Program-made: the position numbers and the translations under genes
Shown here: in pieces, positions 1 to 5,582 of the stretch
Numbering within the stretch: the first letter of the stretch is position 1
Layout: every line of letters starts with the position of its first letter
Assembly: GCA_025356765.1 (NCBI GenBank)
Contig: JANXRO010000262.1
Span: 1-6,712 of the forward strand
Direction of reading: 5' to 3'
Length of the DNA: 6,712 nucleotides
DNA from: Hyphomicrobiales bacterium
GTDB lineage: Bacteria > Pseudomonadota > Alphaproteobacteria > Rhizobiales > Aestuariivirgaceae
The notes under the pieces: model-generated
What the model was told of the DNA's origin: nothing
The model's database searches: none
The model's input: the letters and a program-made list of their open reading frames with translations, nothing else

Positions 1-346
1 GGAATGCCATGTGTTGATGCAGAACCGCGTGATTGTGGATTATTCCCGGACAATGGGCATTTCAACAACCGCCTATTCACCCTTGGCGAGGGGTGCGCTT
101 TCCACCCATGAAGGTTTAATTGCGATTGGCAAAAAACATGATGCAACGCCTGAACAGGCGGGCTTGGCTTTTCTGTTGGCAGAAGGGCATATTGTTATTC
201 CATCATCATCAAACCCTGCCCGCATCAAAAGCAATTTTGAAGCCCAGAATTTAAAACTTTCAGCCGATGATATTGCTTTGATCCGCACATATGATGAGGG
301 CCGCCGCTTGGTGAACGGGGCTTGGTGCCCGGTTTGGGATGTTTAG
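1..346 (+). CDS. Aldo/keto reductase, C-terminal part (5' end outside window)
   Basis: About 115 C-terminal residues of an NAD(P)H-dependent aldo/keto reductase, a soluble (beta/alpha)8-barrel oxidoreductase that reduces aldehydes and ketones. The reading frame is open to the left edge (first full codon at base 2), so the GTG at 11 is an internal Val and not a start. The frame begins E-C-H, as in the family's conserved E-x-H segment. It then shows the late-barrel AYSPLARG motif (residues about 25-32 of the visible part), the 'TPEQAGLAFLL' helix, and the cofactor-binding segment 'VIPSSSNPARIKSNF', where the Ser/Asn/Arg residues normally contact the 2'-phosphate of NADP. It ends in a 'RRLVNGAWCPVWDV' tail typical of proteobacterial members close to 2,5-diketo-D-gluconate reductases. 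The catalytic Asp-Tyr-Lys-His residues would lie mostly upstream and cannot be checked. The substrate cannot be assigned. The stop codon is 3 bp from the stop of the convergent radical SAM gene. Confidence 0.
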   Translation, partial: ECHVLMQNRVIVDYSRTMGISTTAYSPLARGALSTHEGLIAIGKKHDATPEQAGLAFLLAEGHIVIPSSSNPARIKSNFEAQNLKLSADDIALIRTYDEGRRLVNGAWCPVWDV

Positions 347-349
347 AGC

Positions 350-1486
350 CTAAAACAGAGCCATCTGTTCGCCTTTTTGCACAGGGCGATTAAACAAATC
401 GGTGCGCAATTTTACGCGGTTTTCATTGAGCCCCAACCGTTGGCACGCCAATTGAAATCTTCGCCCAATTGTCCACGCATAAGGCCCTTGGCCTGTCATG
501 CGAGTGCCAAAGTTTGGATCATTCTCTTGGCCGCCACGGGTGGATTTAACCAAAGACATGATGCGTTGGGCCTTATCGGGATAGGTTTTTTCAAGCCAGT
601 CTTTGAAAATATCTTTCACTTCCAAAGGCAGGCGCAACATGGTGTAGCCAGCCTCGCGCACGCCGGAATTTCCTGCGGCTTTCAAAATATTTTCAATTTC
701 AACATCATTCAAGCCCGGAATGATGGGGCCCATCATCACCACTGTGGGAATGCCAGCCTTGCTCAAAATCTCTAAGGCCGCCAAGCGCTTCATGGGAGTG
801 GAGGCACGAGGCTCCATCTCTCGGGCAAGCTTGCCATCAAGCGTTGTTATGGAAATTGCCACTTTTACCAAACCTTTTTCAGCCATCGGTTTGAGAAGAT
901 CAATATCGCGCAATACAGTTGCTGATTTTGTGACAATGCCAAAAGGGTGATTGAATTCACTCAAAACTTCAATCACCGCGCGGGTAATGCGATAATCACG
1001 CTCAATGGGTTGATAAGGATCAGTGTTGGCACCCAAAGCCAAGGTTCGCGCCTGATAATTGATCGCGGTTAATTCCTCGCGAAGAAGTTGAGCCGCGTTT
1101 GGCTTGATAAATAGCTTTGATTCAAAATCAAGCCCGGGAGAAAGCCCCATATAGGCGTGGGAAGGCCTCGCATAACAATAGACGCAGCCATGTTCACAGC
1201 CACGATAAGGATTGATCGAACGATCAAATGAAATATCCGGCGACGTGTTGCGTGAAATGATGGATTTAGGTGTTTCGGTGAAAATCTCAGTCTTCAGGCG
1301 CGGAAGTTCGGCCAGTGTAGACCAACCGTCATCCACGAATTCGGCGCTGTGCTGATCAAAACGCGATGCCTCATTGCTTTTGGCACCACGACCGCGCTCC
1401 AACTGAGGCAGTGAGGTTAATTTACCAGTTCCCATGGCCCCAATATCAAGGCCCGATGAGCGCGAAATGTTCAAAAGTGTTGCCAT
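350..1486 (-). CDS. PA0069-family radical SAM protein (SplB-like)
   Basis: A 378-residue radical S-adenosylmethionine protein. The SAM-binding [4Fe-4S] motif CX3CX2C is visible as C97-EHG-C101-VY-C104, preceded by 'SINPYRG' and followed by 'YARPSHAYMG', the signature of the PA0069 family, which is related to spore photoproduct lyase-like (SplB) proteins. Other family hallmarks are 'RGRGA' (31-35), 'DDGW' (52-55), 'GANTDPYQPIE' after the motif, 'PGLND' in the barrel, and 'GYTMLRLPLEVKD' in the C-terminal half. The family is widespread in proteobacteria but its reaction is not known to me, so no substrate is claimed. Length fits full-length members. Start choice is uncertain: the ATG at 1486 has no clear Shine-Dalgarno sequence, and an internal ATG (Met18, 1433-1435) lies closer to the conserved RGRGA block. 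The gene is divergent from the EamA transporter and convergent with the aldo/keto reductase. Confidence 0.93.
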   Translation of the reverse strand: MATLLNISRSSGLDIGAMGTGKLTSLPQLERGRGAKSNEASRFDQHSAEFVDDGWSTLAELPRLKTEIFTETPKSIISRNTSPDISFDRSINPYRGCEHGCVYCYARPSHAYMGLSPGLDFESKLFIKPNAAQLLREELTAINYQARTLALGANTDPYQPIERDYRITRAVIEVLSEFNHPFGIVTKSATVLRDIDLLKPMAEKGLVKVAISITTLDGKLAREMEPRASTPMKRLAALEILSKAGIPTVVMMGPIIPGLNDVEIENILKAAGNSGVREAGYTMLRLPLEVKDIFKDWLEKTYPDKAQRIMSLVKSTRGGQENDPNFGTRMTGQGPYAWTIGRRFQLACQRLGLNENRVKLRTDLFNRPVQKGEQMALF

Positions 1487-1532
1487 GAAACAAACATAAC
1501 ATAAACTGTGTACAAAACAAGAACATTGTTGC

Positions 1533-1547
1533 GTATTTTAAAAATAC
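1533..1547. repeat. Short AT-rich inverted repeat in divergent spacer
   Basis: A perfect 15-bp interrupted palindrome, with arms gtatttt (1533-1539) and aaaatac (1541-1547) around a single central A. It lies 15 bp upstream of the EamA transporter start in the 76-bp spacer between two divergent genes. The position would suit an operator or a promoter -10 region, but AT-rich palindromes of this size are common by chance. I found no well-spaced -35/-10 pair for either gene. Confidence 0.25.
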
Positions 1548-1562
1548 CAGCCAAATAAAGCG

Positions 1563-2438
1563 ATGAATCTCAAAAACTTAAGTTTGGTTTTGATTGCTCC
1601 ATTGTGTTGGGGCATGAGCTTCACTTTAGCCAAGCCCGCCGTGCAGCATTTTCCCCCACTTTTCTTAATGCTGATGGTTTATTCGGGCATTGCCGTCATC
1701 ATGGCTTTGACCCAGCATGAGAATTTTCAAACGCCTTGGCCCCAATTGTTATTGATCTCGTGTTTGGCAGTCACCATTCAGGGCGCGCTTTTATTTTATG
1801 CCGTGCGCGACGTAGAAGCGACAACAGCCAATTTGGTTTTGCAAACACAAGTTCCGGCCGCTGTCATTATGGGATGGTTGATTGCGGGCGAGAAGCTTGA
1901 TACGGCAAAAGTGATTGGCACTTTGATCGCAATTTTAGGCGTGGCAATTGTTATTGGACTTCCTGAAAACAGACCACCCTTGATTCCAGTTTTGATGATT
2001 GTGCTGAGCGGCTTTGTGTGGGCAGCGGGGCAAGTCTTTGCCAGGCTTTATTCAAAAGACTCCGGCCTGATGATTCTCAAGGCCAATGCTTATTATGGCG
2101 TGCCGCAATTGTTGTTGGCCACTGTGGTGTTGGAACATGGACAATTAGAAGCAATGCAAACCGCCACGCTTTCAATGTGGATGCTATTATTGTTTGTGGG
2201 CTTTGTTGGATTTTATTTGGCTTACGCCACATGGTTTTCAGCCCTGAAAATCATGCGCGTTGATGAAGTTGTGCCCTTTGTGCTGTTGATGACACCCGTT
2301 GGCTTAGTGACGGCAGTGGTGTTTTTGGGCGAAACAATTACTCCAGTGCAATATCTTGGCGGTGGCGTTTTGATGTTGGGCTTGGCAATTGTGAACAGGT
2401 TGATCAAAATACCAAAAACGACGCGTGCGCCTTCGTAA
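1563..2438 (+). CDS. EamA/DMT-superfamily transporter
   Basis: A 291-residue inner-membrane protein of the drug/metabolite transporter superfamily, with two tandem EamA repeats. Ten hydrophobic segments can be traced at about residues 4-24, 32-52, 62-82, 86-107, 113-133, 140-160, 172-192, 205-225, 233-254 and 260-280. The typical motifs are an early 'PLCWGMSF' in TM1, and the repeat-end signature G-E-x-L/I followed by a glycine-rich helix. This signature occurs twice: 'GEKL' (109-112) then 'GTLIAILGVAIV', and 'GETI' (256-259) then 'GGGVLMLGLAIV'. Members export amino acids, metabolites or drugs; nothing here identifies the substrate. The ATG at 1563 starts directly before TM1 and fits family length, though its ribosome binding site is weak. 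The gene is divergent from the radical SAM gene, and its stop is 2 bp from the stop of convergent moaB. Confidence 0.93.
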   Translation: MNLKNLSLVLIAPLCWGMSFTLAKPAVQHFPPLFLMLMVYSGIAVIMALTQHENFQTPWPQLLLISCLAVTIQGALLFYAVRDVEATTANLVLQTQVPAAVIMGWLIAGEKLDTAKVIGTLIAILGVAIVIGLPENRPPLIPVLMIVLSGFVWAAGQVFARLYSKDSGLMILKANAYYGVPQLLLATVVLEHGQLEAMQTATLSMWMLLLFVGFVGFYLAYATWFSALKIMRVDEVVPFVLLMTPVGLVTAVVFLGETITPVQYLGGGVLMLGLAIVNRLIKIPKTTRAPS

Positions 2439-2440
2439 TC

Positions 2441-2971
2441 TTATTTTCTTCTCAGACCTTCGTCCAACCGCGGCATAATCTCTACAAAGTTGCAGGGCTT
2501 ATGGCGATAGTCGAGTTGGTGAACCAGAATCTCATCCCAACCATCACGGCAGGCACCGGGGCTGCCGGGCAGGCAAAACACATATTTGCCTTTGACAAGG
2601 CCTGCGGTTGCGCGTGATTGAATGGTTGAGGTTTTGATTTTGGCAAAACTGATCAAATGAAAAATAACGCCAAAGCCTTCAATTTCTTTTTCAAAAAGCG
2701 GGCGCATGGCTTCGATTGTAACGTCACGCCCTGTAAGGCCTGTGCCGCCGGTTGAAATAATTGCGTCCACAGTTGTATCGGCAGCGAATTTTCGGGTGGC
2801 GGCCCTAATGGCACGAATATCATCCTTCACAATAACACGGCCCGCCAATCGATGGCCCGCTTCACGAATGCGATCTACCAATGTTTGGCCAGATTTATCA
2901 TCTGCCAAAACGCGGGTGTCTGAAATCGTCATCACAGCGATGCCAATGCTCAAAAATTCACGCTCGGTCAT
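2441..2971 (-). CDS. moaB: Molybdenum cofactor biosynthesis protein MoaB
   Basis: A 176-residue cytoplasmic protein of the MoaB/MogA molybdopterin-binding family, involved in the late steps of molybdenum cofactor assembly (adenylylation of molybdopterin before metal insertion). Visible motifs are 'TISDTR' (15-20), the ligand-binding loop 'STGGTGLTGRDVT' (73-85), 'EGFGVIFHLISF' (98-109), 'TSTIQSRATAG' (114-124) and 'LPGSPGACRDGW' (134-145). The end, 'CNFVEIMPRL', closely resembles E. coli MoaB rather than MogA. In E. coli MogA is the main adenylyltransferase; in many bacteria without MogA a MoaB protein is thought to do this job, and which holds here cannot be told from the window. I chose the ATG at 2971 over one at 3007. 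It gives the family's usual N-terminus and length, and its ATG overlaps the UDG-like stop as ATGA, implying translational coupling in a two-gene operon. Confidence 0.93.
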   Translation of the reverse strand: MTEREFLSIGIAVMTISDTRVLADDKSGQTLVDRIREAGHRLAGRVIVKDDIRAIRAATRKFAADTTVDAIISTGGTGLTGRDVTIEAMRPLFEKEIEGFGVIFHLISFAKIKTSTIQSRATAGLVKGKYVFCLPGSPGACRDGWDEILVHQLDYRHKPCNFVEIMPRLDEGLRRK

Positions 2972-3720
2972 ATCAGTCTGTCTCTGAACAATTGCAAATC
3001 GCGCCACGCCATTTTTTTATGCAGGGGAAATTTTAGAAGCTCATCGGGGTGCAGGGTTGCCAGCATCATGGCTTCATTCAGATTTTGCCATTTGCCGCGT
3101 TGGCGCAGGATTGATGGGTCACCGCCCGCAAGATATTGGCCGGGCACAGAACTGAAAGCCAAAATGAATTTGTGATTTAAAAGCTGAAGTGCGCGTTTAG
3201 CAAAAGGCAGAGCCAGATTGATTTCATTTTCAGTGGGACTGCGGTTGCCTGGAGGCCGCCATGGAATGAGATTGATCATCGCCACATCGGCAATTTTAAC
3301 ATCAATGGCTGCCAACATATTTTCTAGCAATGCGCGCGCCTTGCCCGCAAAAACCATGCCCGATCGATCTTCTTCATTGCGCGGTCTGTCGGAGAAAAGC
3401 AGAATTTGCGCATCTTCAGGCCCTTCAAAAAAGCTGAGTTGGGTGGCTGATTTGCGCAAAGGGTGCGTTTCAAAATAATTGAGCGCTTGGGTCAGTTCAG
3501 CCAGTGTATTGCAATTTTCTGCACCACTGGAATTAGCCACAACTGCACTGGATTTTACATTCTGGGAGGCTTCAATAGCTTTGGGTTTTTCGGCCACAAC
3601 AGGTGTGACAAAACGATCAACCGGCTGTTCTAAAATAATCTCATCAGCACCCATGGCAATAAGCCAGCCGAACGCTTCGCTGGCACTTGGTGAAATTGGG
3701 TCGTTTGGCCGCTGATCCAT
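2968..3720 (-). CDS. Uracil-DNA glycosylase family 4-like protein lacking Fe-S cysteines
   Basis: A 250-residue protein that aligns by eye along its length with alphaproteobacterial family-4 uracil-DNA glycosylases, which remove uracil from DNA. Recognisable blocks in order: an N-terminal 'MGADEIILEQPVDRF' (23-37), 'LRKSATQLSFFEG' (88-100), 'EEDRSGMVFAGKARALLENMLAAI' split over 116-139, 'INLIPWRPPGNRSPT' (149-163), 'LPFAKRALQLL' (171-181), 'RQRGKW' (206-211), 'LHPDELLK' (223-230) and 'KKMAWRDL' (235-242). Retained active-site candidates are Asn150 and His224. Two things are odd. Motif 1, normally GEAPG, reads SDRPR (110-114). The protein also has only one cysteine (Cys70), whereas the family binds a [4Fe-4S] cluster through four. 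It may therefore be an inactive or re-purposed paralogue, or a cluster-free variant. It is the first gene of an operon with moaB (ATGA overlap) and divergent from ETF-QO. Confidence 0.85.
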   Translation of the reverse strand: MDQRPNDPISPSASEAFGWLIAMGADEIILEQPVDRFVTPVVAEKPKAIEASQNVKSSAVVANSSGAENCNTLAELTQALNYFETHPLRKSATQLSFFEGPEDAQILLFSDRPRNEEDRSGMVFAGKARALLENMLAAIDVKIADVAMINLIPWRPPGNRSPTENEINLALPFAKRALQLLNHKFILAFSSVPGQYLAGGDPSILRQRGKWQNLNEAMMLATLHPDELLKFPLHKKMAWRDLQLFRDRLI

Positions 3721-3756
3721 GTCTAAATTGGCTGCTTTTCTTAATCACCAACACTC

Positions 3757-3762
3757 TATAAC
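3757..3762 (+). promoter_or_regulatory. Possible -10 element upstream of ETF-QO
   Basis: TATAAC, within ctcTATAAC, lies 36 bp before the proposed GTG start of ETF-QO in the 78-bp divergent spacer. It resembles a sigma-70-type -10 hexamer, but the sequence 16-18 bp upstream (around 3733-3739, gcttttc) is a poor -35. Treat this as a candidate only. Confidence 0.25.
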
Positions 3763-3786
3763 AGTTAAGCCTTGGGCGCAAATTTT

Positions 3787-3790
3787 GGAG
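3787..3790 (+). promoter_or_regulatory. Shine-Dalgarno GGAG deciding the ETF-QO start
   Basis: GGAG, preceded by T, sits 8 nt before the GTG at 3799. This is ideal spacing and supports that GTG over the upstream in-frame TTG at 3772, which has no such site, and over the downstream ATG at 3823. Confidence 0.6.
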
Positions 3791-3798
3791 CTTATTTC

Positions 3799-5448
3799 GT
3801 GACCGATATTCAACGCGAAGCGATGGACTATGATGTGGTGATTGTGGGGGCGGGGCCTGCGGGCTTATCGGCCGCCATTCGGGTGAAGCAGCTTTCGCCA
3901 GAAACATCCGTCTGCGTTCTTGAAAAAGGCTCTGAAGTTGGCGCACATATTTTATCGGGCGCGGTGATCGACCCCATTGCTTTGAATGAATTGATCCCCG
4001 ATTGGAAAGACAAGGGTGCGCCACTGAACACGCCCGTTGTTGAAGATCGATTTTATGTTTTGGGCCCATCAGGTGCTTTGCGCTTGCCCAATTTTTTGAT
4101 GCCACCGTTGATGAGCAACCATGGCAACTATGCCGTATCGCTTGGCAACGTATGCCGCTGGCTTGCCACGCAAGCTGAAAGTCTAGGGGTTGAAATCTAT
4201 CCGGGCTTTGCCGCCTCTGAGGTGCTCTACCGTGAAGATGGTTCGGTTCGCGGTGTTGTGGCGGGCGTTATGGGCATTGCCAAGGATGGCACGCATAAGC
4301 CTGATTATCAGCCCGGTATGGAACTTATCGGCAAGTATGTTTTTATTGCTGAGGGTGTGCGCGGTTCATTGGCTAAAGAAATTATTGCCAAATATAATTT
4401 GTCTGAAGGCCGCGAACCGCAGAAATTTGGGCTTGGCATGAAAGAGCTTTGGGAAGTGAAGCCCGAAAATCACAAGCCGGGCCAAGTGACCCACAGCATG
4501 GGATGGCCCTTGGGTATGAAAACCGGCGGCGGTTCATTCATGTATCACTTAGAAGACAATTTAGTTTCTGTCGGTTTTGTAGTTCATTTGAATTATCAAA
4601 ATCCACATCTTTTTCCGTATATGGAATTTCAGCGCTTTAAACATCATCCGCTGATTGCCAAAACTTTAGAGGGTGGGAGGCGCGTGGCTTACGGCGCACG
4701 AGCCATTACTGAAGGTGGCTTTCAATCGGTGCCAAAGCTGGCCTTTCCGGGTGGTGCGCTCATTGGCTGTTCGGCAGGCTTTGTGAATGTCCCGCGCATC
4801 AAGGGATCTCATAATGCCATGAAGACCGGAATGTTGGCGGCGGAACAAGCCGTGGCTGCTTTAGCCGCAGGGCGTTCAGGTGACACTTTGGATGGCTATC
4901 AAAAGGCTTATGAAAATTCTTGGGTTTATGCCGACTTGAAAAAGGTCAAGAATGTGAAACCTATGTGGTCAAAACTTGGGCTTTTGGGCGGTGCTGTGTT
5001 GGGTGCAGCCGATATGTGGCTGAATACGCTGTTTGGATTTGGTTTGGGCACGTGGAAACATGGCAAACCTGATTATGCAACCTTAAAGCCCGCAGCGACA
5101 AGCAAACCCATTTCTTACCCGAAACCCGATGGTGTGTTGTCGTTTGACCGATTGACGAACGTGGCATTTTCAGCGACTGCGCATGAGGAAGATGAGCCTG
5201 CTCATCTTAAATTGAAAGATAAGAACATTCCCATTGGCGTGAATTTACCCATGTGGGATGAACCAGCCCAACGCTATTGCCCAGCGGGGGTTTATGAAGT
5301 GGTGCGGGTTGAGGGCCAAGAGCCTAAATTTCAGATCAATCACCAAAACTGCGTTCATTGCAAAACCTGCGATATTAAAGACCCATCGCAAAATATAACG
5401 TGGGTTGTGCCGCAAGGTGGCGAGGGGCCAAACTATCCAAATATGTGA
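3799..5448 (+). CDS. etfD: Electron transfer flavoprotein-ubiquinone oxidoreductase (ETF-QO)
   Basis: A 549-residue membrane-associated flavoprotein that takes electrons from reduced ETF, which collects them from acyl-CoA and related dehydrogenases, and delivers them to ubiquinone. The N-terminal FAD-binding Rossmann motif is clear: 'DYDVVIVGAGPAGLSAAI' (9-27 region, GxGxxG), with the ribose-binding acid in 'VCVLEKG' and then 'GAHILSGAVIDP'. Mid-protein family segments include 'MGWPLGMKTGGGSFMYH', 'GFQSVPKLAFPGG', 'GCSAGFVNVPRIKGSHNAMK' and 'AYENSWVYADL'. The C-terminal ferredoxin-like module carries the [4Fe-4S] ligands: the Cys of 'YCPAGVYE' and the three Cys of 'NCVHCKTCDI', followed by 'WVVPQGGEGPNY'. 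Length matches the family, so the gene looks intact. The start is GTG at 3799, chosen from its Shine-Dalgarno site; TTG at 3772 would add nine unconserved residues. No etfA or etfB is in the window. It is divergent from the UDG-like gene. Confidence 0.97.
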   Translation: MTDIQREAMDYDVVIVGAGPAGLSAAIRVKQLSPETSVCVLEKGSEVGAHILSGAVIDPIALNELIPDWKDKGAPLNTPVVEDRFYVLGPSGALRLPNFLMPPLMSNHGNYAVSLGNVCRWLATQAESLGVEIYPGFAASEVLYREDGSVRGVVAGVMGIAKDGTHKPDYQPGMELIGKYVFIAEGVRGSLAKEIIAKYNLSEGREPQKFGLGMKELWEVKPENHKPGQVTHSMGWPLGMKTGGGSFMYHLEDNLVSVGFVVHLNYQNPHLFPYMEFQRFKHHPLIAKTLEGGRRVAYGARAITEGGFQSVPKLAFPGGALIGCSAGFVNVPRIKGSHNAMKTGMLAAEQAVAALAAGRSGDTLDGYQKAYENSWVYADLKKVKNVKPMWSKLGLLGGAVLGAADMWLNTLFGFGLGTWKHGKPDYATLKPAATSKPISYPKPDGVLSFDRLTNVAFSATAHEEDEPAHLKLKDKNIPIGVNLPMWDEPAQRYCPAGVYEVVRVEGQEPKFQINHQNCVHCKTCDIKDPSQNITWVVPQGGEGPNYPNM

Positions 5449-5504
5449 AAATAGGTTGTTAACCCTGTTCCCAAGCTTTTTAAGCCACTGAGAAATAACT
5501 AAAA

Positions 5505-5531
5505 AGCAACCAATCCGCGCAAGGGGTTGTT
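5505..5531. other. Small hairpin between ETF-QO and TadG-like gene
   Basis: agcaacc (5505-5511) can pair with ggttgtt (5525-5531) with one G-U pair, leaving a 13-nt loop. It lies 57 bp after the ETF-QO stop. No T-run follows it, so it does not qualify as a standard intrinsic terminator, and its role is unknown. Confidence 0.2.
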
Positions 5532-5543
5532 CAGAGGTCTTGT

Positions 5544-5569
5544 CTATCACTGCAATCTCGGTGTGATAG
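5544..5569 (+). promoter_or_regulatory. Hairpin in the 5' leader of the TadG-like gene
   Basis: A perfect 7-bp inverted repeat, ctatcac (5544-5550) and gtgatag (5563-5569), separated by 12 nt. The 3' arm runs into the Shine-Dalgarno sequence AGGAG (5568-5572), covering its first two bases. Folded in mRNA it could partly hide the ribosome binding site; as DNA it could be an operator. Both readings are inference from position alone. Confidence 0.3.
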
Positions 5570-5572
5570 GAG
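5568..5572 (+). promoter_or_regulatory. Shine-Dalgarno AGGAG of TadG-like gene
   Basis: AGGAG lies 10 nt upstream of the ATG at 5583. It is one of the clearest ribosome binding sites in the window and fixes the start of the last gene. Confidence 0.6.
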
Positions 5573-5582
5573 TTGTTTTGCC

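Noticed and set aside
377..775. 132-codon plus-strand open frame with a His-rich stretch
   Set aside because: It lies wholly antisense to the radical SAM gene, whose protein has strong family motifs. The His run is the complement of coding sequence for 'VVMMGPI', and there is no ribosome binding site or family resemblance.
2972..3007. ATG at 3007 as the moaB start
   Set aside because: It would add 12 residues encoded inside the UDG-like gene in another frame. The ATGA overlap start at 2971 gives the usual MoaB length.
3772..3798. TTG at 3772 as the ETF-QO start
   Set aside because: The nine extra residues are not family-like, and the GGAG at 3787-3790 lies inside this stretch, 8 nt before the GTG at 3799.
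3644..4105. 153-codon minus-strand open frame across the UDG-like/ETF-QO divergent spacer
   Set aside because: It overlaps the start of ETF-QO on the opposite strand and the UDG-like N-terminus in another frame. Its composition (many Arg, Ser, Pro, Gln) is typical of a shadow frame.
5454..5484. Possible terminator after ETF-QO (ggtt-gtt-aacc and gctt-ttt-aagc)
   Set aside because: Each has only a 4-bp stem with a 3-nt loop and no G+C-rich stem followed by a T-run, too weak to call a terminator.
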